Positions 44,860-52,835 of a stretch of 64,000 nt of DNA are shown here, piece after piece; the first letter of the stretch is position 1; each line of letters opens with the position of its first letter. The DNA comes from Hanstruepera ponticola (lineage in GTDB: Bacteria > Bacteroidota > Bacteroidia > Flavobacteriales > Flavobacteriaceae): assembly GCF_012931685.1 (NCBI RefSeq), contig NZ_JABANC010000007.1, forward strand, positions 1-64,000, given 5' to 3'. Both the position numbers and the translations under genes were made by a program. The notes under the pieces are model-generated. The model was not told where the DNA came from. It was given only the letters and a program-made list of their open reading frames with translations, and searched no databases.

Positions 44860-47175
44860 TTACAAGCAAGTATAACATTCTGCTTCTAAATTGTATAAAT
44901 CGCCTACTTCATTATTGCTTAATGTACGTCTGTAAACGCGTAAATCATCCAAACGGCCTTGAAAACCTTCACCTAAAAGATATTGAGATGTAGGATCAGG
45001 TCCAATGCTCAAATCGGAGTTCTCATCAATATTTCTTAAGACGCCGTCTCTATATAATCTAACAGTATTATTGGAATCTACTGTAACAACCAAGTGATGC
45101 CAGTCTGTATTATCCCAAACAACATCTACCTCTTGATTCCAATCATTATCCCAAAGTGATGTGTTTAAATTATCAAAAAACAAAGGCGTATTTAAATCGT
45201 AAACTCCCAATTGAAATCCAACGGTAGCATTACCTGGCTTTCTAAAAAACACTTCTAAATTTCCTGCGTCTGTATTTTGCATCTTAAACCAAACACTTAT
45301 TGAAAAACTATCACCTTGTACTAATTGATTTTGTGTTGTAACTGGTATAGAGAAATTTGTATTTCCATCTAACGAAACAGCACAAGTGGCATTTCCAGCA
45401 CGATCTTCTGTTAGAAATGTGAATCCTTCAACAATTTCGCCACTAATTAGATCTTTAACTTCACCTCCAAATGGCATATAGATAATTAAATCATTCATTA
45501 ATGTTCCCGGGTTATCACAATTTGAACAATCTTGTTCCATGACCATCGTACTATTACTATTTATCGCTTCGAATGCCATTATATCTGGGCATTCAACTAA
45601 TAGCCAACTACCCGAAATAGCCTGAATATCTGGGCCTGCAACACTGTTAAACTCTAATATAGTTCCTGAACCCGATTGTGAAGTGGACCACATAGAAACA
45701 ATAGTTAAACCGTTTCCAGTTATAACTACCGTGCCGTCTGAATTAAAATCTAAATCATAAACAGCTAAATTACCACTTCCATCAAAATCAACCACGTTCC
45801 ATATACACTCTACTAAATGAGCATCAAGTTCTTGCTCTGAACATGGCACATTACATTGTTCAACAACTAACGTGATTTCAAAAACTTGAAAAGCTCCATT
45901 ATCTGCTTCAATTCTTAAATAAATAGTTTGTGGGTTTGTTGTGTTAGTAAATGTGTTTGGTTGTGCAATGGCATTCACATTGGCTTGAGCATTTGTCAAA
46001 CTTAAATGAAATGAAGCTGAAAAATTTGCATCACAAATGATGTTGCCCAACACTAATGTTTCTAATTCAAATATTGCAAATCCATCATTATCAAAATCAC
46101 ATGCTGTTACTGTTGTATTTCCGAAACAATCAAATGGTAAGTCCGTATTATCACAATCTTGTTCCAACTCTAAAGTAATTGTATTGGCTCCTTCACCTTG
46201 AAAATATACAATTCTGTTTTCATCACAACTTTGAAGTATCCACTCTCCATTTAGCAAATCAAAAGTTACTAAACCATCGATAGTTAATGCATTTTCATTA
46301 AACTCATCAACAGTCCAATTTCCTGTTTCTGTTACTGTAGGAGTTCCATTTACAACCACTGTTCCGTCTAAGTTGAAAACCAGATGATTTTCATCAACAG
46401 CATCACCATTTGCATCATAGGTATAACCGTCCAAACCACATTCCACAAGCCATCCTGTTAATTCCGCATAATTTGCTTCACAGTCATCAATAGAACAGTT
46501 TGCATCAGCTGCTTCAATAGCATCCTCTAGTTCTTGATTACTATTGACTTCAACGGTATTCCCATTTACATAAACAAGGGTAACTGGAAAATTTAAACTT
46601 GCCAATACACCTTGGTTGCCGTTCTCTAAATTATCTAAAAATATATATAACTCGTAATCATTGTTTATTTCAACTGTTTCAATAACCTGGAAATTAGTGT
46701 TATAAATTGAAAACACTATGGGATACACAAAATCCACACACTCAATGACATCTTCATTGGCAACACAACTTTCAATAAAAGCATCTAACTCTTCAACAGA
46801 TTCTATATTAATTTCTGTATAATCATTTAAAATAATAGTTATTGGAAACAAGAAATCTATATCATCCTCGTCATTCGGGTTCTCGTTAAATATAGCTTCG
46901 ATAATACTAAAATCGTCAATAGACTCTATTGTAATTGTTATTCCATTAGCCACTATAGTTACAGGCAAATTAACTGTAAAACAGTCGCTACCATCCATAA
47001 TATTATCAACTGTACCATCATTGGAAGCGGTATTACGCATTAAAGTAGCAAGTGTTGAATTTGGCGTGATGGTTTCTTCTTGATTTGGAGGGGTTTCTTC
47101 ATTGGCTTCTTCTTGACATGATACGCCAACAAACAACATCATAAGTAGTAACAAAAGTGAAAATTTAAATTTCAT
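44860..47175 (-). CDS. Large lipoprotein with lipocalin-like modules and a C-terminal LamG domain
   Basis: A 771-residue lipoprotein: the signal sequence ends VGVSC (Cys20), followed by Glu-rich sequence. Residues about 40-220 form repeated strand-rich segments (FPVTLVYVNGNTVEVNS, FPITIILNDYTEINIES). Two lipocalin-like modules follow, marked by LTGWLVECGLDGY, FNLDGTVVVNG, NGEWILQSCDENRIVYF and LVECIWNVVDFDG, FNSDGTVVITG, SGSWLLVECPDIMAFE. Between them is a segment with AQPNTFTNTTNPQTIYLRIE. The C-terminal 165 residues are a LamG/concanavalin-like domain (SISVWFKMQNTD, WHHLVVTVDSNNTVRLYRDG, LDDLRVYRRTLSNNEV). A surface-exposed glycan- or ligand-binding lipoprotein is likely. It is divergent from the ECF sigma gene by 101 bases. 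Confidence 0.78.
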   Translation of the reverse strand: MKFKFSLLLLLMMLFVGVSCQEEANEETPPNQEETITPNSTLATLMRNTASNDGTVDNIMDGSDCFTVNLPVTIVANGITITIESIDDFSIIEAIFNENPNDEDDIDFLFPITIILNDYTEINIESVEELDAFIESCVANEDVIECVDFVYPIVFSIYNTNFQVIETVEINNDYELYIFLDNLENGNQGVLASLNFPVTLVYVNGNTVEVNSNQELEDAIEAADANCSIDDCEANYAELTGWLVECGLDGYTYDANGDAVDENHLVFNLDGTVVVNGTPTVTETGNWTVDEFNENALTIDGLVTFDLLNGEWILQSCDENRIVYFQGEGANTITLELEQDCDNTDLPFDCFGNTTVTACDFDNDGFAIFELETLVLGNIICDANFSASFHLSLTNAQANVNAIAQPNTFTNTTNPQTIYLRIEADNGAFQVFEITLVVEQCNVPCSEQELDAHLVECIWNVVDFDGSGNLAVYDLDFNSDGTVVITGNGLTIVSMWSTSQSGSGTILEFNSVAGPDIQAISGSWLLVECPDIMAFEAINSNSTMVMEQDCSNCDNPGTLMNDLIIYMPFGGEVKDLISGEIVEGFTFLTEDRAGNATCAVSLDGNTNFSIPVTTQNQLVQGDSFSISVWFKMQNTDAGNLEVFFRKPGNATVGFQLGVYDLNTPLFFDNLNTSLWDNDWNQEVDVVWDNTDWHHLVVTVDSNNTVRLYRDGVLRNIDENSDLSIGPDPTSQYLLGEGFQGRLDDLRVYRRTLSNNEVGDLYNLEAECYTCL

Positions 47176-47276
47176 AACATGAATTTTATTGGTTATTTAC
47201 AATATAACAGTTCCGTTTAAAAATGTCCTACCTCTGTATTTCTTTTTTTATACATTTACGAACATAAAACCTAAAA

Positions 47277-47792
47277 ATGCCCAAAGACTTAAACAACCAT
47301 ATTTGCGATGAAGCTTTATTTTCAAAGGCATTTAGTGACTATTCTAAAGACCTACATGATTTCCTATATTACAAATTTGGTAGTCATATTAATCCGCAAG
47401 ACAAAGTCCAAGAAGCTTTTGTAAAGCTTTGGCAAAAGTGCAAAGATGTTAAACCTTCAAAGGCAAAATCATTTTTATTTACGGTTGCCAACAATTTAAC
47501 ATTGAATGATATTGCCCATCAAAAAGTCGTGTTAAAATTTCAGGAAACCAAGCCCAAATCATCTACCCATGAAGATCCGGAATTCCTAATGCAGGAACAA
47601 GAATATAAACTAAAATTACAAAAGGCTATTTCTAACTTAACCGAAGCACAACGTGTGGCATTCTTAATGAACCGTATTGAAGGCAAGAAGCATAAAGAAA
47701 TCGCTGAAGTTTTGAATATTTCACAAAAAGCTGTTGAGAAACGTATTTATGGTGCATTAAAACAATTACGAAAAGAAATTGAGGGAATTTAA
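47277..47792 (+). CDS. ECF RNA polymerase sigma factor (FecI-like)
   Basis: A 171-residue ECF sigma factor of the Bacteroidota FecI-like type. Region 2 spans about 12-78 (FLYYKFGSHINPQDKVQEAF, VKLWQKC), and region 4 about 115-165 (ISNLTEAQRVAFLMNRIEGK, KHKEIAEVLNISQKAVEKR). The FecR anti-sigma gene follows after 55 bases and the receptor after it, so signals from the outer membrane would release this sigma factor to transcribe the receptor and perhaps the flanking lipoproteins. Confidence 0.92.
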   Translation: MPKDLNNHICDEALFSKAFSDYSKDLHDFLYYKFGSHINPQDKVQEAFVKLWQKCKDVKPSKAKSFLFTVANNLTLNDIAHQKVVLKFQETKPKSSTHEDPEFLMQEQEYKLKLQKAISNLTEAQRVAFLMNRIEGKKHKEIAEVLNISQKAVEKRIYGALKQLRKEIEGI

Positions 47793-47847
47793 TACTTTGA
47801 GGTAGGAGAAAAAGAGTCAAGTCTGTTATATATATGAAATACTGATT

Positions 47848-48750
47848 ATGGATAGAGAATATTTAATAAAAAAATGGTTGAATCACGACTTGAATGCTGA
47901 AGAAGAAAGCGCTTTCAAAGCATTGGATGACTATCCTGATTTGAAAAAATTATCACATGCTCTAAAGGACTTCTCGGCTCCCGAATTAGATAATGAATCA
48001 GTATACTCTAAAATTCAAGAGAAAATTTCAACAAGTAACAATACAAAAAACAATACGGCTTGGTTTAAACCATTTTTAAGAATTGCCGCTGTTATTGCAG
48101 TCATTTTCAGCATGTATTATTATACAACAACACTTGACACCACAACGGAAACCCTATTAGCAGAAAAGACTGAAATCACCTTACCAGATCAAACATTAGT
48201 AACACTGAATGCTAAATCGTCACTTACTTTCAATAAAAAGAATTGGAGTTCCAAAAGAGATGTACACTTGGATGGCGAAGCCTTTTTTGATGTTGAAAAA
48301 GGATCAGAATTCACCGTTTTAACAAGTTCAGGAAACATAACGGTTCTTGGTACTGAATTCAATGTAAAAAACAGACATGACTATTTTGAAGTCACTTGCT
48401 ATGAAGGCTCTGTAAAAGTCATTGCTAATACAAAAACCAAAGTGTTAAAACCTGGAGACCAGTTTTTAATCATTGATGGGAAATATATTGCTCAAGAAAA
48501 AGAAAAAAACAAAAAACCAAGTTGGCTGGGTAACGAAAGTTATTTTAAGAGTATTCCTTACAAGTATGTGTTACGTGAATTTGAACGGCAATACAAGGTT
48601 TCATTTAATTCTGATGCTATTGATTCTGAACGATTATACACAGGAAGTTTTGTTCACGACAATCAGGAATTAGCTCTAAAGACTATTACGCTACCTTTAA
48701 ACCTTAACTTTAACATTAAAAACAGTGTGATTGTACTAAACCGTGAGTAG
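47848..48750 (+). CDS. FecR family anti-sigma/regulator protein
   Basis: A 300-residue FecR protein. The cytoplasmic N-terminus (1-70, KWLNHDLNAEEESAFKAL) should hold the sigma factor. One membrane span follows (about 72-92, RIAAVIAVIFSMYYY), then the FecR domain (about 105-205, ITLPDQTLVTLNAKSSLTF, VHLDGEAFFDVEKG, VLGTEFNVKN) and a DUF4974 domain (about 228-300, YVLREFERQYKVSF). Order and length are standard. The C-terminal part should touch the STN domain of the receptor encoded next, whose GTG start overlaps its end by 8 bases. Confidence 0.93.
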   Translation: MDREYLIKKWLNHDLNAEEESAFKALDDYPDLKKLSHALKDFSAPELDNESVYSKIQEKISTSNNTKNNTAWFKPFLRIAAVIAVIFSMYYYTTTLDTTTETLLAEKTEITLPDQTLVTLNAKSSLTFNKKNWSSKRDVHLDGEAFFDVEKGSEFTVLTSSGNITVLGTEFNVKNRHDYFEVTCYEGSVKVIANTKTKVLKPGDQFLIIDGKYIAQEKEKNKKPSWLGNESYFKSIPYKYVLREFERQYKVSFNSDAIDSERLYTGSFVHDNQELALKTITLPLNLNFNIKNSVIVLNRE

Positions 48751-51031
48751 TATTAAAACAATAATTATTACCTGTTTATTTTTATGTAATTTTCTTTTAG
48801 TTCGTGCTCAAAATCAAACTAATAAGGAGCCGCTTTCTGATGTTCTCGAAATGTTATCAGAACAATATCAAGTTCGTTTTTCCTATGCCGATGAGCATGT
48901 GATTGGTAAAACTGTTAGGCTTCCTGATGAAGACCTATCTCTTGAAACCCTCATCACATTCTTACAAAAAGAAACCCATTTGGTATTTCAGCAAATAGAC
49001 ACTAACAACTATGTTATAAGAAATTCTATTACTGACACTCAATTTTTAGACGAAGTGCTTATCACCAAATTCTTAACTGAAGGAATTTCCATAAAAACTG
49101 ATGGCACCTCTGAAATAAATCTTGACGAATTTGGCATATTACCTGGCTTGATTGAACCTGATGTTTTGCAAACTATTCAAGCACTTCCGGGAATAACTAG
49201 TGTTGATGAGCGTGTATCTAACCTTAATATTCGAGGTGGAACAAATGATCAAAATCTTATTATGTGGGATGGCATAAAAATGTATCAATCAGGTCATTTT
49301 TTTGGTTTGATTTCTGCATTCAATCCCTCATTAATCAATGCTGTATCCATTTCTAAAAATGGTACAAGCGCCCAATTTGGCGACGGTGTTTCAGGAATAA
49401 TTAATATGCATAGTTCTGATAGTATTCATGATAAAGTTCAAGGTGGATTTGGTAGTAATCTAATTGCCGCAGATGGTTATATTAAAGTACCTATTACTAA
49501 AAAAATTGGTGTTCAAGTTTCAGCAAAACGGTCGCTTACCGATGTTTTTAATACACCTACTTACAACCAGTATTTTGATAGGATTTTTCAAGATTCAGAT
49601 TTAACTCAACAAAACAGTAATCGTATTACCCAAGACGAACGCTTTTATTTTTATGATGTTTCAGCTAAAGTGATATTAAAACCCACCCCAAAAGATCAAA
49701 TAACTATAAGTGGTCTGAAAATATTTAATTCCTTGGATTATCGCGAAACTTCAATTGCTAACAGCTTCAGTCAATCTTCAACCAGTAAACTGATACAAGA
49801 AAGTATGGCTTTGGGATTTGAATACAAACGAAATTGGCAACCCAAATTACAAACCACAATAACGACCTCATTATCTAATTATGATTTAAACTCAAAAAAC
49901 AACGATGTAAGTAATAATCAACGGCTCATCCAAGAAAATGATGTCAGAGACAATAGGTTTGAATTTCAAGCCAATTATCAAATAAATGGTAATTTAAATT
50001 ATTTAGGAGGCTATCAATATGCTGAAATTGGCATGAGCAACCTAGAAGACGTTTCTAATCCTGAATATAGGCGTTACGTGAAGGAAGTACTTCGGGCACA
50101 CGGTCTATTTAACGAAGTTAGTTTTAAGTCTAATTCAGGAAAAACCTATGCCAGATTAGGGCTTCGCGCTAATTATATTGAACAGTTTTCTGACTTTTTT
50201 ATGGAGCCTAGATTGGCAATCAATCAAAAGATTTCAAAAAACTTTAGGTTAGAACTATTAGCCGAACTGAAAAGTCAGACGGCTTCTCAAATAATTGATT
50301 TACAAGATGATTTTCTAGGTGTTGAAAAAAGGCGCTGGATACTGTCCAACAATGACGATATACCAATTATTCAAAGTCAGCAGTTATCATTGGGAACACA
50401 TTATAAAAAGAAATCACTGCTAGTTAGTTTGGAAGGATACATCAAACAGGTTGAAGGTATTACCTCTAGAAGTCAAGGGTTTCAAAACCAATATCAATAT
50501 ACCAACACGAGTGGCTCCTATACAATATCAGGGTTAGATTTTTTAATTAACCAGCAATTTGATAACTGGAGTACTTGGTTAAGCTATTCGGTAAGTAAAA
50601 ATGATTACACTTTTAATGATCTTAATAATGGCATTGACTTTCCCAATAACATTGACATAAGACACCAAATTACTTTTGCCGGAACCTACAGTATTAATAA
50701 TTTAAAATTGGCTTTAGGTATGAATTGGCATTCCGGAAGACCTACAACAGGTTACAATACTGAAAACCCTATAGCCATTGGAAACATAAACTATAATGAA
50801 CCAAACAGCAGTAATCTTTCAAGTTATTTTAGAACCGATTGTTCAGCGACATATAAATTTAAGCTTACCAAAAAATGGCAAGCACATTTAGGTGCCTCTA
50901 TTTGGAATCTCTTTAATACTAAAAATACCATTAACAACTATTATCAGCTAAACAACCAAAACACGGTTACCGAAATCAATACGCAATCTTTGGGTATAAC
51001 ACCCAACTTTACCTTTCGGGTAAGTTTTTAA
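48743..51031 (+). CDS. TonB-dependent outer-membrane receptor with STN signalling domain
   Basis: A 762-residue receptor starting with GTG in an 8-base overlap with fecR. After a signal peptide (1-22) comes an STN domain (about 31-85, LSEQYQVRFSYADEHV, TLITFLQKETHLVF), which transmits ligand binding to FecR. The plug (about 120-220) reads LQTIQALPGITSVDERVSNL, NIRGGTNDQNLIMWDG and SAQFGDGVSGIINMHS, and the barrel ends with FTFRVSF. It lacks a carboxypeptidase-like regulatory N-domain and no SusD gene is adjacent. The ligand may be captured by the flanking lipoproteins. Confidence 0.92.
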   Translation: MSSIKTIIITCLFLCNFLLVRAQNQTNKEPLSDVLEMLSEQYQVRFSYADEHVIGKTVRLPDEDLSLETLITFLQKETHLVFQQIDTNNYVIRNSITDTQFLDEVLITKFLTEGISIKTDGTSEINLDEFGILPGLIEPDVLQTIQALPGITSVDERVSNLNIRGGTNDQNLIMWDGIKMYQSGHFFGLISAFNPSLINAVSISKNGTSAQFGDGVSGIINMHSSDSIHDKVQGGFGSNLIAADGYIKVPITKKIGVQVSAKRSLTDVFNTPTYNQYFDRIFQDSDLTQQNSNRITQDERFYFYDVSAKVILKPTPKDQITISGLKIFNSLDYRETSIANSFSQSSTSKLIQESMALGFEYKRNWQPKLQTTITTSLSNYDLNSKNNDVSNNQRLIQENDVRDNRFEFQANYQINGNLNYLGGYQYAEIGMSNLEDVSNPEYRRYVKEVLRAHGLFNEVSFKSNSGKTYARLGLRANYIEQFSDFFMEPRLAINQKISKNFRLELLAELKSQTASQIIDLQDDFLGVEKRRWILSNNDDIPIIQSQQLSLGTHYKKKSLLVSLEGYIKQVEGITSRSQGFQNQYQYTNTSGSYTISGLDFLINQQFDNWSTWLSYSVSKNDYTFNDLNNGIDFPNNIDIRHQITFAGTYSINNLKLALGMNWHSGRPTTGYNTENPIAIGNINYNEPNSSNLSSYFRTDCSATYKFKLTKKWQAHLGASIWNLFNTKNTINNYYQLNNQNTVTEINTQSLGITPNFTFRVSF

Positions 51032-51035
51032 GCAA

Positions 51036-51515
51036 CTATATTTTTTCGAAAATTAGTTCGTCTGTACCATCATTTGTCAACTCAATTCGTGACTCCGTAT
51101 AAGATTCTACATGCCAGTCATCAGACAATTCCTCATAAGCTGGTGGAGAATCAAATGATAAATTAAAATTCACACCATCATTGTTACTGTTATTTGACAC
51201 CAAATAAGTACCATTATGAGTATCAATACCATCAGTAGCAGCTACCGTGCCTTGTGACGTAAAACTAAAACCAAATGTTGTATAGTTATTGGTTTCTTCA
51301 TGATCAGTATCAAAATAAAATGCCACACGCCAAGTGCCTTGTAACATAAGTGCTTTTACTTGTTGCACCTGAACAGACACATTGTTGCCGCCTCCATTTC
51401 CGCCTCCATTTCCACCTCCAGAGCCACTATCATCACTTGAACTGGAACAACCTGCAATTATAAAGAGTATTGCTAGGATACATACTTTATGGATAACCCA
51501 TTTATTTTTCATCAC
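51036..51515 (-). CDS. Small lipoprotein with a lipocalin-like domain
   Basis: A 159-residue lipoprotein: the signal ends IIAGC, followed by Ser/Asp/Gly-rich sequence (SGSGGGNGGGNGGGNN). The domain from about 55 to 159 has MLQGTWRVAFYFDTDHEE, FSFTSQGTVAATDG and DDWHVESYTESRIELT, which parallels the WxVxxF...GTVxxxG...WxxxxxxxxRIxF layout of the modules in the LamG lipoprotein on the other side of the sigma/FecR/receptor genes. It converges on the receptor gene with 4 bases between them. Confidence 0.72.
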   Translation of the reverse strand: MMKNKWVIHKVCILAILFIIAGCSSSSDDSGSGGGNGGGNGGGNNVSVQVQQVKALMLQGTWRVAFYFDTDHEETNNYTTFGFSFTSQGTVAATDGIDTHNGTYLVSNNSNNDGVNFNLSFDSPPAYEELSDDWHVESYTESRIELTNDGTDELIFEKI

Positions 51516-51690
51516 GCTATTTTTATTTATAAATTACGGTACTAATCTAAAAATAATTTCTGAATTTTATCAAGTGATTAACCACACATTCAAGCAAAAT
51601 TACGTACAACTACGTATTGACTTTATAAACTTAAAAAACTAACTTCGCTTATCATGAGATATAAAACATTAAAACGATTTATATCACTAC

Positions 51691-52815
51691 GTTGGCATTA
51701 ATTTAAAGAAAAGAATATGAAAAAAAATTGGCTTGTCACATCAGGTTTTTCGGAAATAACTGAGACAGAAATAAAGTACATTCCAAAAACCATAAAGGAT
51801 GAATTAAACGAAGATAGAATTGTAAATTCAATTGTTAGCACTGATATTGAATTTGAAAATGGAACGATTGAATTTGAAGTTCAATCCAAAGATATTTATG
51901 GAATTTGCCAACTAATTTTAAACAGTGATACTGGACCTGACTTGAATGTTGGACTAAATACATCAGGTTATTTATATGGAATAGTTCAATTTAACAGAAA
52001 AACAAATAAATGGGAATTACTTAAGGGAGTTGGTGAACAAGAAACTTTTGACACCTCTAAATTCTACAAATTAAAAATTACAGTTACTGGTTCAATAATT
52101 TCTCTATTTGTTAATGGCATTTTAATTGCATCTGCAATAGAAAATGTCAGAAAAGGACAACTTCAAATTGCCTTTTCATCAAGAAAAGAAATAATTGTTA
52201 AAAACTTTAAAGTAAATCTTTTAAAACCAAAGGCATTTATAGTAATGCAATTTACCGAAGATTATAATCAATTATATACTGAGGTAATTAAACCAGTTTG
52301 CGAAAGTTATGGACTTGAAGTTGAGAGAGCTGACGAATTTTACACAGCAACACCAATTATAAAAGACATAGTAAAATCAATAAAAAATGCGTCCGTAATT
52401 ATTGCAGAAATTACACCTGACAATCCAAATGTATTTTATGAAGTAGGTTATGCTCATGCAATTGAGAAACCAACAATTTTATTAAGTGATATAAAAAGAG
52501 ATAAACTTCCTTTTGACATATCTGGATTTAGAACATTATTTTACGAAAATACTATTGCTGGAAAAACTAAAGTTGAAAGAAACTTAAAGAAATTTCTTGA
52601 GAATATTTTTTAATAAAACTAATGCCAACAACGTGTATAATTTATTCTATGTTAGTTAACTAAAAGAATAATTCCTACTTTTAAGAAACATTAAGAACAA
52701 TCGGAAAACTTGCAAGTCAGAGCCTTGCTGTTTTACTCCAGCGAATTTTTCGCCGTAATCGGCTCATCCGATCGCAAAGCGCTCGGTTAAAATCCGCACG
52801 AATACATACACAGAG
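51691..52815. repeat. Inverted-repeat-bounded, cassette-like unit with a structured 3' element
   Basis: GTTGGCATTA at 51691-51700 (17-26 bases before the start codon) and TAATGCCAAC at 52620-52629 (7 bases after the stop) are perfect 10-bp inverted repeats enclosing one gene. Beyond the right repeat, 52634-52649 (GTGTATAATTTATTC) can pair with 52799-52813 (GAATACATACAC), closing a region of about 150 bases with smaller hairpins such as GCGAA-TTT-TTCGC, and with roughly half G+C by my count over 90 bases, against about a third around it. This is the layout of a gene cassette with an attC-like site, though no integrase is present and the core does not fit the usual attC consensus. Confidence 0.55.
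51717..52613 (+). CDS. Concanavalin-like domain fused to a TIR/deoxyribosyltransferase-like domain
   Basis: A 298-residue protein without signal peptide, so cytoplasmic. Residues 1-168 look like a concanavalin-like beta-sandwich (VSTDIEFENGTIEFEVQSKD, YKLKITVTGSIISLFVNGI, FKVNLL). Residues 172-298 match the family of TIR-like/nucleoside 2-deoxyribosyltransferase-like proteins: AFIVMQFTEDYNQLYTEVI, ASVIIAEITPDNPNVFYEVG and YAHAIEKPTILL, LPFDISGFRTLFY. Glu242 in NVFYEVGYAHA occupies the place of the catalytic Glu in these folds. Similar domains act as NAD- or nucleotide-degrading effectors in bacterial defence, but whether this one is active is unknown. It is alone, inside an inverted-repeat-bounded unit, and lower in G+C than its neighbours. 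Confidence 0.68.
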   Translation: MKKNWLVTSGFSEITETEIKYIPKTIKDELNEDRIVNSIVSTDIEFENGTIEFEVQSKDIYGICQLILNSDTGPDLNVGLNTSGYLYGIVQFNRKTNKWELLKGVGEQETFDTSKFYKLKITVTGSIISLFVNGILIASAIENVRKGQLQIAFSSRKEIIVKNFKVNLLKPKAFIVMQFTEDYNQLYTEVIKPVCESYGLEVERADEFYTATPIIKDIVKSIKNASVIIAEITPDNPNVFYEVGYAHAIEKPTILLSDIKRDKLPFDISGFRTLFYENTIAGKTKVERNLKKFLENIF

Positions 52816-52835
52816 ACGATAAGCGTAATCCCAAT

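Noticed and set aside
47277-51031. Sigma/FecR/receptor cluster considered as a SusCD polysaccharide utilisation locus
   Set aside because: There is no SusD, no glycoside hydrolase, and the receptor lacks the carboxypeptidase-like N-domain typical of SusC.
51691-52815. Bounded unit considered as an IS element
   Set aside because: The enclosed gene is not a transposase, and no target-site duplication was seen outside the 10-bp repeats.
52630-52830. Structured GC-richer stretch considered as a tRNA or other known RNA gene
   Set aside because: No cloverleaf, T-loop or other standard RNA motif could be read; hairpins are short and fit a folded boundary element better.
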